From Phoronis australis (lineage: Eukaryota > Phoronida > Phoronidae), in assembly GCA_002633005.1 (NCBI GenBank), contig NMRA01000091.1, forward strand, positions 822,790-886,789: DNA of 64,000 bases. Reading direction: 5' to 3'. Positions 35,001-50,000 of the stretch are shown here, piece by piece. The position numbers and the translations under genes are program-made. How positions within the stretch are numbered: position 1 is the first letter of the stretch; every line of letters begins with the position of its first letter. The notes under the pieces were generated by a model that had not been told where the DNA came from, ran no database searches, and saw only the letters and a program-made list of their open reading frames with translations.

Positions 35001-38000
35001 GTGCAGACAAACACTGCAGCCATACATTGACAAAACAGAATTTATAAATGATTTTTAAATTTATTTACTTAAATAAAACACCAGTTATAATATCTTACAG
35101 CTTTTTTTTCGGCAGATTGTTAAAATTAATGAAAGCTTACTGTTTGTCACGGTTACAACTTTTGATGTGATCACTGTCAGAGTTATTGGTGTCTAAAGGA
35201 CCCTTTTGTTACTGCTTTGTGTTATTAAGAATAATAAATAAACATAGTCATTAAATATAATGGTTATATATATAAAAATACATAATGGATTTATTTTTTA
35301 AAGCGCTATCAACCTGCATTTCACGGAGGGAAATAATTTTTGCTTTAGACCTCTCACCTTTACAAAATTGGTCAGATAAAAAGTGAATTTTGGTCATTCA
35401 AAGAACTGACTGATAGCAATCCCCACATTTTACTTGAAGACTTCACAATTTCTGATCTTGTAGGGGCCTTGTGTGCATGATTTTGTTTCTCAAATTTAAA
35501 CTTTATTTAATGAATGTCACCCCTTGTCTTCATCCAATGTCTCTGTCATTGCCAGCTTTACATGGTAAAGTCCATTTCTAAAGGGGTGTATTGCACTGTT
35601 GTGTATCAGCTTGATTCTGCTGTGAAGTTTTCTTTTTGTTCCCTTGTGGCAAAGCAAACATGTGGTGTTTCGGTGACACATGACTGTGTTATTGTGTGGC
35701 AGCACTACTTTTTTAGTACAGTTGCCGTGGTGAATGGCTTTTTGAGGTCTTTGAATTGTTTTGTGAAGGAGGTGTCCCTGTGATGTGCTGTATCTTTTAG
35801 AATGTCTTTAAATGTCCCAGATTGGTGTTCTTGTGTGTGTTATTTTCATGTTGACTTTCATTTATTCAGCCTTTTGCTGTGTTTCATTCATTGTTGAGAG
35901 CTTAGTGTTATTTATACTACACTATACCACAATACTTGATCTGCTTTCATTTGGGAATCAAGGTCTTGTCATTACCAACAATCTCCATTTTGCCTAATGT
36001 GTCTATTGAAGCTATGAAGCCAAGCATTCCCTAAAAACATTTTTTGTTACAGTAACCTTTTTTCATATTGCGGTTCTTTATGTGACCTGTTTGTACACAA
36101 GTTGGCCAAGGTTGGCAAATGATGCTTAATGGGATCAGATGTTAAATGTTGCGCATTTAATTTGTTTTGCCGTTCTTTTAAAAATTGACGATTTTGTTTC
36201 GGTCTGTGCATTTTCCTAAGTGTTTAATTTTAATTCAACCTTGGAATGCATCTGTAGGACATAATTGAACAGCACAAGGTAAACATTGTGTTCTTTTATA
36301 ATTTTTTTAGATTTGCCAGATTTTCAATAATGTTTAGCCTATTGAATAATCATTTATTTATCTATGACTGAACTTATTGTTATCAAACTTTGTACTGTTT
36401 TATCAAACTTTCTCTTATTGTGTTTTGAATTTGTGTGGATACAGAATGCTATAGGAAATCCACTTTATCAAGTCACGAGCATTCTTCCTAACTGTGGCCT
36501 CTATTAAAATCTTTCCAGTTTTGCTCCAAATAATTATTGCCAAACTTGCCTGTTTTTATTTTCAAGAGCTTCGTACATCGATTTGGATAGCCACATTTGT
36601 TTAGTAGTGTTTCATGAGTTATAAACCTCTGATTCAGATGGTAATTATTTTTTATGACCAAAGTGAAAAAACGAAATTTCATCTCCCAATCATAGAGTTT
36701 GTACCATAGTTACAAACTTATATGCTGGAGTCAACAAAACACAATTACATTTCCAACACACCTGAAGAGGGAAATAAAGTACTTTTGAAGTGATCATAAA
36801 TATGTTATTTCTTTTGAAATCTCTACACTAATGATCTTTTTAATTTTCTCGACTGTTTGCTGCCTCATAGATTGACTGTTCATGAAGAACATATATCAAA
36901 GTTTAGACTGAACTTTTCATTGACAGACTAATTGAAAGCCTGACTGTGCAAGTGTATCCTGAAATGATGTTGAAAATGCATTTGGTTTCTCCATTTTCGT
37001 CCCATTTCTTTTGTTCAAGCTGTTCATTTCTGATTGGGAACATTTCAGAAAAATCTAGAGACAAAGATGCAGTCCGGCAAATCCAAGTCATCGGCTGAGG
37101 TGGCCCGTCTCAACGACAAGGTTAAGGAGTTGCAGGCGACGATCCAGCGCAATGAATCCATCGTACACATGCTGAAAATGCAACTTGCCCAGTACCAGAA
37201 TGTCCCTGAAAAGGTATTTGACAGGAAGTGGATCAGCGAATCTTCTCTGATACCCATGAAGGGTGTGTGAGCCTGGATGCACATGTGAACAAATATTTGG
37301 AGAACCCACTGCACCAATGGAGTGGTCCTGTCTTTGTCTTTCTACTCCCTCTTTCTCTATTCTCTGTTTTTAGGCCAAGACAAGAGTGGATGTGTGATTG
37401 CTATTTGAATGTTTCGTTGTTTTGGTGGCTATGACTTCTTTTACAGATTGAAGTGTGCTTAATATACCGTAATCGTTCGGGTTAACGCCCATGTTCAGTT
37501 AACCGCCCATCCCCGACTTTAAGTGGATTTCCGATTTAACCGCCCACTGATCGGTTAACCGCCCTCCCCCGATTTTTTGGGTTCGCCAATTTAACCGCCC
37601 AGGGCGTTAACCCGAACGATTACGGTAATATGCAGAAATTCTTGGCTGAACCCCCACACTATGTGTTAGATTTTATCCGATTCTCTTCAGTCTTTCTCTC
37701 ACTTCAATGTCTCTATCATTTCTGCTTCAATTTTACCACTTTACTCTTCTTCTTGATTACCTGACTGGACACTCTCTGTAGAAAGTTATTGATGATGAGT
37801 GCTATGCTATTTGGCTAAAGAAACGCAGGAAGCATCTGAAAAGCGTGGCCTGTCAGAAGGTAGGCCCTGGGGTATTTTATAAAACTGAACATAAACATTA
37901 TCGGATGACTATAAATATTACCCAACCATTACTAAAACTGCTGTTTTTCACAAACTTAGTATCAGTTTTAATGCTATTTTTGTTTTTGATTTCCATGGAT

Positions 38001-41000
38001 GATGGTTTGAGTGTAAACACCTAAATGTTAATCCAGAAATTAATGTAGTTTTAGTGCCACAGTGTTCTTTTGCGGATAATTTTACTAAATTAATGTGACG
38101 GAGAGATAAAGTGAAACTATGTTTAGACTCTCCATGTCTTCCTACAACCCATTGTCCAACCAGTGACTGTATGGTTCATAACCAGGCTGGGGATCTGAAT
38201 TAGCCTGTCATCAATATGCAGCCTTCATGACCAGCTTCTTTTGTTTGAGCACTAGGGAACAAAGATGACTGTTTGTGATAGGTCTGGCTACACTCTTCAA
38301 ACAAAAATTAGGCTGACTTGGCTTCTGGGCGTAATAGCCTAATTAGAGCTCTCACCTAGCGTCTTAGACATTATGGTTATTTGCTCCGTGTACAGTCTTG
38401 TTATCTATCAATTTTGCATGTTTTAGTTTTTGTTTGGAACCCATGCCAGTGTGAGTATTGAAATTTGAAGTTTACGATTTTCTTGTCTAAATAACCCTTA
38501 AAATTAAAAGAGTTGGAGATCTGTGTCAGATATAATATTACTAAAAATGCAGCAACTTTGGCATTATGATTATCTGTATGATGTACAGTACCTTGTTACC
38601 TTTCAACTACAAGATTTGTTACACTCGAAGTTTACACGTTTTAGCAATTGTTCGGAAGCCATCAAGGCAATCTGGGTATTGAAATTTGAAGTTCGCAATT
38701 TCTTGTGTTCGGAAAAATAACCACCCCTCGGTGGAATACATGACACAGTTTTAGATCATGCCACCTATAGTTTGAGACATCTCGCCCTACTCTGGGTTGT
38801 CCCTACCATCCACCCTCCCTGTCATGCTAAATCTCCTCAACTAAAGTTTTGCATGACCCCATCTCTCCAGTTGTGCTGTCCAAATGTGAATTCTATTAGT
38901 TTTTTTAATTTGACCATAGCTCGAGGTTTTTGTCCGAGTTCAATGTGGTTTTGTATGGTACAACATATCAGCCTCACACAAGTGACCTTGTTTAGCACCA
39001 CATGGGGGAGTGTCATGTACGAATCACCAATCTCCTTCAAGTTTATTCTCACTTTCTTATCTGTTACATTGTTTTCTCTAATGTGTTTCATTCTTTCCAT
39101 TTTCTTCTTTATGTAACAAAAATTTATGAATAGTGTGGATGATTGAATGAGAGAATGATATTTGTATGTTATCATAATGTTTTGTTCACTAAAAACATTT
39201 ATTGTCATTTTTTAAATTGTGCTTTGTTTATTATCTTAACATGATTAGAAAAGTAATATAATAATTGTAACATGTTTTAATTTAACTAACTTGTGATGTT
39301 TTGTTGGCTACTAATTAACTCCTACCTCAATGATGCAGTGTCAACAGTCTTAAAATCCTATCGTCACCGCTGTAATGGCTTGTTTTGTTTTTGTTCATTT
39401 TATGTTCACTAGGCTTAGCTTGGATCAAATCAAAATGGGTATTAAACATAAGGTTTTACCCGGATTAGCTTTGTATAATTTTCCTTCAGTGGTAATTATG
39501 TGAAGTATTAACGTAATCGTTACACACATTGCTTCTTGCATTGTGAAAGAATTACCAGCTGTAACATCCCACTAATTACATCTGTGTTGTGGTTTTACTA
39601 ATTGCTCGCAGTTGGATGACTGGTTAGCCGAATATGAAGCGGTATGTGATATAAGCTGTTTTTGTACTTTACCTTATGATTTCTTATCTGGTAGTTATTT
39701 ATTTTCGAAAAGGTCTGATTAATTGCAATCGGATTTGTGTAGAAAGGCATACTTTTTCATTGATTTAGAATAGTTCTGTTTTCGAGCAAAGTTTTTAATT
39801 TTCATGATGCTGATTATATGAAGTTAGCGCACCTGTGTTCTTAAATTAATATTCTCAGACTGTATCTTAGTTTAACCACTGCTGATGCCTGTTCTCCGTG
39901 TCCCTGACAATAATAGGTCCTGTGTCTGAGTGTTTTAAGGGCATAGGACTCGTCACCACCAACTTTCAAAACGGTACCTTATTTTGACATTGCAATAAAA
40001 CGGTGTCTCTATTTCTAATTTGACCCAGTTTACTATTAGTAGCCTTGTTCTTAGCAAAAGATATAATCGTATTTTGCTGAAAAAATATGGACAATCCGAT
40101 ATTATCTTGCCATTTGATTTTATATAAGAGTTATTGCACAAAAGCACAATTTTTAGAATTCTCTGTGTTGTGATCCATTTTAGTGACACGGCTACAAAAT
40201 AATTTTATTTAGAAAATAATGAGATGTGTGGATATTAAAACTCAAATGTTTGTTTTTATGTTCCTTGGGCTTTTTTAAAATTGTGTTACTCAGATTCTCA
40301 GCATGCATTGAATTGCGACATTTCTGCATAGTCACAAGATTGTACACCCTACACACTGTCAAATAGTGTTTTGTGATAGATTTTGCACAAGCGTTATTGG
40401 ACAGTTATTGTAATCATTTGATTGGTCTTGAGACATAATATATTGAGTAATGTAAGCTTAATAAATAATTACTATATTTCTAGTAAATAGCTGTACTTAA
40501 CTTTTTTCCGTTTGTGTGAGGACTAACAAGCATTGTTTTGTGATTAACACCATGCAGCATTACGGACAGCGTAGCTTTCTTCAGGCTCTGGCCAGCTCTG
40601 TTCAAATCATCGGTGAAGATTCAAAAGTTTCAGCCCACACATTGCCAAATTTAGCTAAAAGTACAATGCACAAGAAACTGAATTCTTCTCTGGGTCCTGA
40701 TGTGATGCAAAATGGCAAGTCTTTCAAGACAAAAGTCTTTTTGAAGAAATCGAATAGTGTCAATTTGACTAAGAATTTTGAAGAATTGAACTCAAAAAAT
40801 AGTGGCGTCATTGGTGAAAGTTTTGATGACAGCTCAACTTTGAGTCGTCCTGAGAGAAGTGGGTCAAACTTGAGTGGGAATTCTGATGGTTCGAGCAGAC
40901 TGCCTGCACTGGATAAGCTGAAGGGCAGAAACGCTTTTGGAAAGGTGATTGGTGGCTGATAGTGCGAGCTTATCATTCACAGTGTGAAATGGTGCAGTGA

Positions 41001-44000
41001 ATATCTTTTAGTTTTCAACTAGTAACAATTTCTGATATCCTATAATTATAGTTTTCAACTAATAACAATTTCTGATATCCTGTAACTATAGTTTAAAAAA
41101 ATTGATGAAATCTGGACAAATTTATCTATTCATTCTTGTCGAATTTTAAAAAATTGTAATATGCATTTAAAAAAAAACTAGCTGCAGATATACGGAAGTC
41201 AATGAAAATGTTTTTACTGGGAAGTTTGATCAGTAATCTTGTTGAAAAAAGATTTCATCAGTTTTTAAGCTGCTTTAAAGGCACTTTACAATTTTCAACA
41301 AAATCACTGTCTCACTAGACAAGTTTGGTATGTTTTAAATATTCCATGTGAAACTGGGCATGTTTACTGCTCAGGTTTGTTATTGATTATGCGTTAAAAC
41401 AAAAAGATAATCAGCGAAGGTATATAATTTGATCCTTTTAGAAATTTTGTTATTTTTGTTTGTAAAGTAACTGATTTTATTGTGGAGAAGGTAAGTTCTG
41501 GTGTGTGTTGTTTTGAAGTCTGTGCTTTTTCAGTATGCCAGGTTTATTTTTACCCATCAAGCTTCAAAACTTTAGAAGAAAATGTAAAGAAAGCTAACGT
41601 GTTTGTTAAATTTTGTCCTAGAATCTTAGCATAACAAATAATGTTGTTATTACTAAACTTTAATTTAGTTACTGGATATTAGAATATATTTTTAACAACA
41701 TCGTAACCTGGTTTTGGCATGGTTGTCGAACCCCAAACTCATGGTGAATTCAAGGCATGTGCTTAATTTGTCACGACTCGATGGTCAGTCGACACTGTCA
41801 CTAATTGAAAGCTCATAAAACTGAATGTGACGTATTAGTCAAGTTGGAATTAAAGTAATGTGAGTTTTTATACCGTAACTCCTGACAGAGAGAGGCAACG
41901 CCCCCTCCGCCACCCCCTGCAGTGGACGATGCTGAGCTGCAGGACTTGAAGCGCAAGATTGCCAAGCTAGAAAGTATGGTGGATAATTTGGACTCGCTGA
42001 ATGAAGAAAAGACAGAGGAAATTAGAAAACTGAGTGAGTTTAAGTTCAATGCTCTGAAGTCAACTTTTACATTTTCTTAACGCTATGAGATTTCATATGT
42101 TGAAGCGGACACATTGTGTTACATGTGATGATAAGGACAGTGTGCTATCTGAAAAGTGTAATTAACCCGGGCCTTGGATAAAAAACTGACTTTTGATTTA
42201 TGCTATGGATGGTAAAAAAATTATTTCATCTTGTTCTTTACTCAAACTAGCATTTCTAGGATTATTGAAAAGAGCTGGCTTTAGACCAGGTATAATGAGC
42301 TGGCTTTAGACCAGGTATAATGAGCTGGCTTCAGATCAGGTATAATGAACTGGCTTGAGACCAGGTGTAATGAACTGGCTTCAGACCAGGTGTAATGAAC
42401 TGGCTTCAGACCAGGTATAATGAACTGGCTTCAGACCAGGTATAATGAACTGGCTTGAGACCAGGTATAATGAACTGGCTTGAGACCAGGTATAATGAAC
42501 TGGCTTGAGACCAGGTGTAATGAAATGGCTTCAGACCAGGTATAATGAACTGGCTTGAGACCAGGTGTAATGAACTGGCTTCAGACCAGGTGTAATGAAC
42601 TGGCTTCAGACCAGGTATAATGAACTGGCTTCAGACCAGGTATAATGAACTGGCTTGAGACCAGGTATAATGAACTGGCTTGAGACCAGGTATAATGAAC
42701 TGGCTTGAGACCAGGTATAATGAACTGGCTTGAGACCAGGTGTAATGANTATGCTATGGATGGTAAAAAAATTGTTTCATCTTGTTCTTTACTCAAACTA
42801 GAAATGATTTCTAGGCTTATTGAAAAGAGCTGGCTTCAGACCAGGTATAATGAGCTGGCTTCAGACCAGGTATAATGAACTGGCTTCAGACCAGGTATAA
42901 TGAGCTGGCTTTAGACCAGGTATAATGAGCTGGCTTTAGACCAGGTATAATGAGCTGGCTTCAGACCAGGTATAATGAACTGGCTTTAGACCAGGTGTAA
43001 TGAGCTGGCTTTAGACCAGGTATAATGAGCTGGCTTCAATAATAAGTTGCTTGTTATGGTAGTTCGCTTCAGTTTGGCCTTAGGGGTAATTTTGTTGAGT
43101 TTATAGAAATTGTATTGTACATTTTTTCTTGTGTAGAGTGTGTGAATTAATGAAAATCAACATCTTGTTTTCAGATGCTGAAGTCAACAAGCTACAGAAC
43201 CAAGCAGCAAAAGATAAAATTTACCTGGAAGAGGTTGACAAGATTTATTTTCTTAAATAATCGCAAAGACTTACTTTATGATCTTTGTATTTAATATTTT
43301 CTTTTTGTGTCATTTTTGTTTGTGTAAGTACTTCTGGAACAAAGAATTCCAAGAAATTCATTGAGTAAATTTAAAGCTTCATTAGCTGGCTAAAAATCTG
43401 AAGCTTTGTATTTTCATCAAATTGGTCTCGTAATAGGATACTATTTTATTCAGAACAAATACATTGAAACCAACAAAAACTGATAAAAGTGCTTCAGAGT
43501 TTATTGGGTTTGGCCAACCCTAAAATTGCAGATTCAAAAATGGCACACGCACACATGCCCAAGAGTTGCGTTGCAGGCTAATTAATCCGGAATCCGAGAC
43601 CGCATGAGCACGGTAACGTTTTTAATTCCTGAAGCATTATCTGTTGAAAATTCATTGGCAACTAATCATGGATGAGATACAACTTTAAAGCATGAAATGA
43701 ATCGAGTTCTTGATCACAAAATAATGCATCATTACAACTTTGACAGGTGGAGCATGAGTTATCTCAGGTAAAAGCAGCGTGGGATGCTGACAAGAAAAGT
43801 TTTACACGTATGGTAAGTATTGGGACGCGGGTCTCTAACACTGTGCAAAACAACTTCGGACAAAAAGGCTCGGTGACCTTACCCATAATCCAAAACTTGA
43901 CTCAAATATTGACCAACTGCATGTCATGCTTTGAGTAAACAAAGTCCGGCAAATTTAGTCTATGCAAATCGTGTTGAGCGATTGGTTGAATTTTGAGTCT

Positions 44001-47000
44001 AAGTGAATCAAATCTGAATTCGGAAATTAGCTTATGTACTCAGATCTCATAATGTGTCTGTTTGGGACAATTCCCAATGACACTTAATTGAATGTTGCAC
44101 GGTGGAGTAATGATTTTATAGATTTTAGTTATAGATTAGATTCTGCTTAGGATTAACAGTTTTTATAGTTGACTAATTGTTGTTGAAATTCTTAAATCTT
44201 CTTAGAAATTATGGCACACAGCCCAATGATAACTTGTTGTAATTTTTGATGTGAAATTACGCTGTCTTTCAATGTGAAGAAATTGTCATAACTTCTGCTT
44301 TTTTATGTTTTGAAAGTAAATTTTCATAGCTGAATTAGAACTTTTGTGTCTGTGAAGTGAAGTATGGACTAGCTCAGTGTAATAATTTGTAAGATCCATT
44401 AAAACAACTTGATATGGTATTAATGGGTTGTTTATAGTAAACTGTAACCAAGTGTCATGTACGTGGTATTAAGTACTAATTGCTTTCAATGTGACATGGT
44501 TCAAGTCTTAAGTATTTTTCTATTCAGGTATAACACTGACTCTAAACACACACATGGTGGGTGTGGTTACCAGTTGCTATGGTAACCATTAGGTAAACGT
44601 ACACCCGCTCCATTCAATCCTGAGTCAGTGCTGGTACCATTTGTGTAACGTGTGTATTGTGTTTTTCCTTCTCCTTGTTTAATGAGTAAAACTGGTAACT
44701 ACTACATGTAAAGATTCACTACATGCCTCTCCGTCCTGACGACTGAATGTAAGCAGAATGCGCAATGACTGTTTAACAGGATTGACCGTCACTAGCCTTC
44801 TCATCACAACGGGAATAACCATCCATCTGATTATTGCTTTTGGCGCGTTCTGTATATGGTGTATAAGACGTGCTTCTTATTACCGTAGTCCTGTGTCAAA
44901 AGTTTGATATGCGTGTTGCACTTTGTCTGTTCATGTGGATCCATGTGTATTTTCATGGTTTTGTTTTCACTCGGATGTCTTCTCCCCTGGTGTGATTTGA
45001 GTCTCTGTTGTTTGAAAATTGCAGAAAATTTTATCTGGCCAAAACATGAGCAATGTGCATTTTGTCCATGTTTCAAGTTAAATGAGTTTATGTGAAATCT
45101 GTAATTGAAACTTTGCAGTCTGAATTTTGCTTTTTACAAAATTGTTAACTTTGATTTTTTATGGATTACATGGGGCTGGTGTAGAATTGATGTGGCTCTC
45201 ATTTAACCTTTTTTTGTTTTTTTCCACTCAACATTGCTCAGCAATAGGTCTGTTTCTGATACGTGTGCAATGACTGCCTGATTGCTGACTTCACTTATAA
45301 TCCAAACAATGCAGCAGTGACATCTATGATGTTCTTTGGACGTTTCAGTTAGACGACCAGAAGAAACAGTATGAGAAAACCATGGAACAACAGATTGCTC
45401 AAGTCAGAGAAGAGGTGAGTGGAACTGAGCATAGGACACACAGCTGCAGTACTAGCACTGTTCATCATTTTGGGAGTGTGGTATATACTGCGTTTAATTA
45501 ATTGTTAATTACGTTAACCCTGAAAAATTCAGGTATCAATATAAGATTTTCTAAGCAATGAGGGTCGTCATATCAAACAGGGATTTGACGTCACTCCTAC
45601 TACAAACTTATATAAGTTAGTATGCTAAGTCTGCTAATTAGTAATTCATTAGTCCATAAACTATCCCATGGCCTATCGACAGTCATTGCAGTCTCAGTGA
45701 CAAAGCTTTGCCTAGTTCACTGTTTAAGGAGAGGCTCACTGTCCGTCACTGCCTATTATGTGTTTCACTTGTTCATAAAATCATTCAAATTTTTGACTCA
45801 TCGCTTAGTCATCATATCGCGGTCATTATTAGCTTTCTATCGTTCAGTGACCATTCCTGACAGCAGCTGTGTTGAAAATCTGATTAGAGCTTTTTATGTT
45901 ATTGATGGTTTTAGATACCCTATAGTTCATGATCACACTAGGCATGCCAATCATCTACTAACTGTTTAATCTCAGTACAGATTTAGCTGCCATTGTGGAT
46001 GTTGGGGGCAAATATTGAACAAAAGAACAAGTGACTTGGTTCACTAACAATACAATATATTTAATCAGTCGTGCAACGTTAAGGGAATACAGGGGGTACT
46101 GCTTAATAATTAAAGGGCTACAGCTGGTCTACTTAGTACTAAGTTAACAAGTTGTGCTGAATGAGAGCACATTTTAATGGACTTAGTTTTCACGGTCTTT
46201 AGAAAGAATTGTTAGTAGTTAGTTTGTGTATTGCATGATTAGACCGCCAAATCACTTTTTGCATCATTCATTGCACTGTATATGTCTATCCATTACCCAG
46301 TGCATGGCGCAGGCACGCATGGAAGTCAACAAACTGTCGGGTCAGTCGGAGGCGGAGCTACGCAGGCTGCGAGAGGAGAAGGAGGCGGCTGAACTGGCGC
46401 TGTCCAAGGCATGGCTAATGAGTGTCACATGACCCTTGTTGTGTGTTTGTGTGTGCATGTGCTGTCTGTTCTCATCTGCCATTTCTTCTGCTGGCATCTT
46501 TCTGTATGGCTTATTTCTGAATCTCGCTAAAACTACAAGTAACGCAATGTTATGGAAATAGCTAAGTATTTATTTAGTGTCTCAGTTACTTTATATTATT
46601 CACTACGCTGCAGCCCAATGGTGATTGGATAAAATAGAATACAGACAAGAGTTTTGGTAGTATTGAATGGAAAAATATTTTACTGGGAGCCTTGTTAAAG
46701 TGAGACTAACTTTGTGTTGTGTCCGTGTTAGGTTAGCACATATTACAGCAGCTGTGATAGCAACCGCTCATTTAGTATCGTGAAAACTTACAGTTCAGAT
46801 AGGATCTCTTTTGGTTATGTGAGTAAATGCAATATTACAATTAAACTAAATGCTTATGACAAAACAACTTCAACTTTCATTGGTTATTGCCAACCCAACC
46901 AGCATCATAACCACGCCCTCTTTACATTCAATAGTCATAAGTCACGGAAATCTCTGTTCTCTTGTTGCCTCTTGGTTTTCGTTAGTTTTGCAGGAAATAG

Positions 47001-50000
47001 TATTAAAGTGTTAACAAGCTACAAGGGTTATTTCATCAAGCCTTAAAAGATGACATTAGCTCGCCTGTCGTAGTCTTGCCTTCTTGTTATCTTTTGTGTG
47101 TGTGACTATTTTTCATACCTTTAATTGAATATTTGGTTGCCGTGGCAACTCTTTCCTTTGCCCCCGTCTTCATTTGTGACAATTTTACAATGTTTCACTG
47201 TTGATTGTCTTTTCAGGACGGATTCTGTCTCTTATCACTCTTCTTTTTTTGTTAATATTCATACACTTTTCGTTGTTGTTTCAATGTATAAAATAGAAAT
47301 AATTATTGAATTATTCGGTGTCAGTCACGTTTCTCAACAAATGGAATCAAATTGTGCTGAGTTTTTAACTAGTCGTATTAAGCATTCTTTGTTTATCATT
47401 ACCCGAAATTAATGATCGAATCAAAATAATTGATTCAGAAAGTGTAGAATCTCTTTACCTTGATATCTTTTAGTAAAAGATGGATGAATTGTTACTTGTA
47501 TCAATATTTTTTGTGAGGTCCGTATGCAAAATTTTCTGGTCGTCCTTATAGTGCCATACAGTAGCTGATGTGCGATTAGTTTAATTGTTTGTAAATAGTG
47601 AATTTAAAATTAAATGTTAACTTGTATTAATTGTGCTTGTGTTGTGGTTTTAAGGAAAGGGCCAAGCAACTGACAGTTGAACCACCCAAGGTGGAGGAGA
47701 CTGATACAGACAGGCTTATTGCTAATGAGAAACTGTGGCGCTCCCTGGTGGAGAAGTGAGTGGAACTTTCTATGCAATAGTTTGAATCACAAATAGCATT
47801 AGTTTTGTGTTTATTTTGTTACCATGACATCAAAGATACTTATTGTTATTCTTATCGCTTATTGGCAAGTGGTTTTGAACATGTTCAAGCACGTAGTACT
47901 AAGTCCCAGAAGATTTTGTTACCGACATGACAATCAATGCTGCTTACTAGCTTGTCAATTCCCTCTACACTTCAACATTCATTGAATGCTTGTTGCTCTG
48001 TGGTTAGTTGCAACATAACTTACATAATATTTTATACTTAGTCTACGTTTTGTACATTATTTATGAAACATTCTGCTCTTTCTGATATGTTTGAGTTAAT
48101 GCAGTTAATTTCGTCGACAGGTACAAAAAGGAAATATCTCGCATTCAGAAAGCATGGGAAAAGAAATTTGCCATTCTTCAAGCGAGGTACCGGACTTTTA
48201 GAGTTTGGAGTATTTTGTCATAAATTTCATTCATTTGGTTCAAAGCATAATCTAAAATTTTATTGAGGAAGGGGCACAGGTTTTTATCCAAGTCTTCGCT
48301 TGACTATTTAAAGGTATTTGAGAAGTGAAACAAGGGAAGTTTAAAAAATTCAGGTTTTTATACTCTTTATTCTGTGGTCAATGTGGAGCTCATAATATGC
48401 GTTATTTTCGGCACAATAAACCACTTCATTCTTAATATTTTGTCATTGTTTGAAGTTGGCAGATTTTGGCACACTGAGGCAACCCTGAATAGAACTTTAA
48501 GTATTAGTCATATTTGGTTAACTTCAATCAATTTCTGTCTTTGAGTGGCAACATTAATTGTTCTTGAAAAGTGTTCATTTTCATTATTCCTAAGCGTTGC
48601 AACTGGACAGGCCAAACGCTACAAGTTCTTGCTCTCTGATAAAATGACCCACAAGTAATGCATGCTCGATATGATTTAAATGGTGGCTTCCTTTTTGCGT
48701 TTTATGCGTTTTTATCATGTTAAATTCCTGGGAAATGTGAGTCTTTTGTTCAATTGAATGCAATTATTGTATGTATTATAATTCAAAACGCAAGGAATGC
48801 ATCAAATTGATTTTCGGGATTGAAGCAGTTGGTTGTAAATTGAGTTATTGCCAATTTCTTCCTTGAACATGTGAGACATGTCTGCAGTGTGACCTGACAT
48901 CTGTTGGACTTGCTGAAAACTCATCACATTTTGCTGTCATGGCCACATGCGTATTATATAGCTGTAAAAGAGGAAATAGGCACAGGGTTCTCAAGGTGCA
49001 GGATCCCTGTAACTGACGATTGCCACCAAAGTACATCTCACTGCTCCTCGAAAAGTTGGCATCCTCCTTAACCATTTGATCATGTTTACTGTCAGTTTGG
49101 TCATAAAAACTTTGTTAATTGAGGGGACTTCATCTACGTTTCACCTTTCAAATGCTTGTGGGTGGTTTTCATCTTGTAAAAATCCGGTCCCTTCACAGCA
49201 AGTTTTAAAAAAAAATAAAATTACATGCATTAGAAAATCTTTTGCGCGAAAAATTCATAAGGGTTGTGCCATCTGATCATTTACAAATTTCAAAATCCCG
49301 TTACTCGTTCACAATGGAGCTGTGACATCACTAGACGTTTACAAACATTTGAAAAAGTACAGCTGTGTCGTATACAAAATCCATCGAATTGAACTGTACT
49401 CTGCCGACAAATGAACAGTTGACTGATAGGTTCAGAGCTTGTTTCACTTTAACCGTGTGTTTGTGTGTTGTAGCATCTGTGATTGGCTAAAGTTGGTGTG
49501 TGTTGAATATCATTTTACAGTCAGTGTTCACTGTAACACCAGAGAACTGTGCATTGTATGCAGTTGAAACTTAAATGCCTTGTTGTATCATTTTTGTTGG
49601 AGTCAAAAATTCCGTGTAGCTTTACCCTCAAGTTGCTGTCAACAATTTGATGATTGGCAACGTATGTCTGTTCTTGCATGATGTGTTTTGGGAAAAGTTC
49701 AACTCTTGGCTGCATAATAGTCATATCTGAAAATCAAAGTGTTTACAACACCATGGCAACAAGGACATGGCTTGACTTTCTTAAGGTATACTTAGGTTAT
49801 ATGAAAACTATTTGTTTGAAAACTGAGACCAGATTATAGAAAATTTGTAAAGAGCAGGTTAAAGAAACTAAACTCAGTAGCAGTTTTTTTAAGGTTTCAC
49901 ACAATGGACCATGGCAAACTGTGAAAAACGATGTTTAGGTACTATGCGTTACTTTTAAACTGATTCTTTAGAAATTATTGCTGCATTCAAAACCCTCTCT

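Noticed and set aside
42581-42796. Minus-strand frame of repeated HYTWSQASSLYLVSSQF units
   Set aside because: It is a translation of the 25-bp minisatellite and crosses an N.
45622-45969. 115-codon frame in an intron
   Set aside because: It is Leu/Ile/Ser-rich with no splice sites in phase with the host gene and no family resemblance. The region looks like repeat-derived intron.
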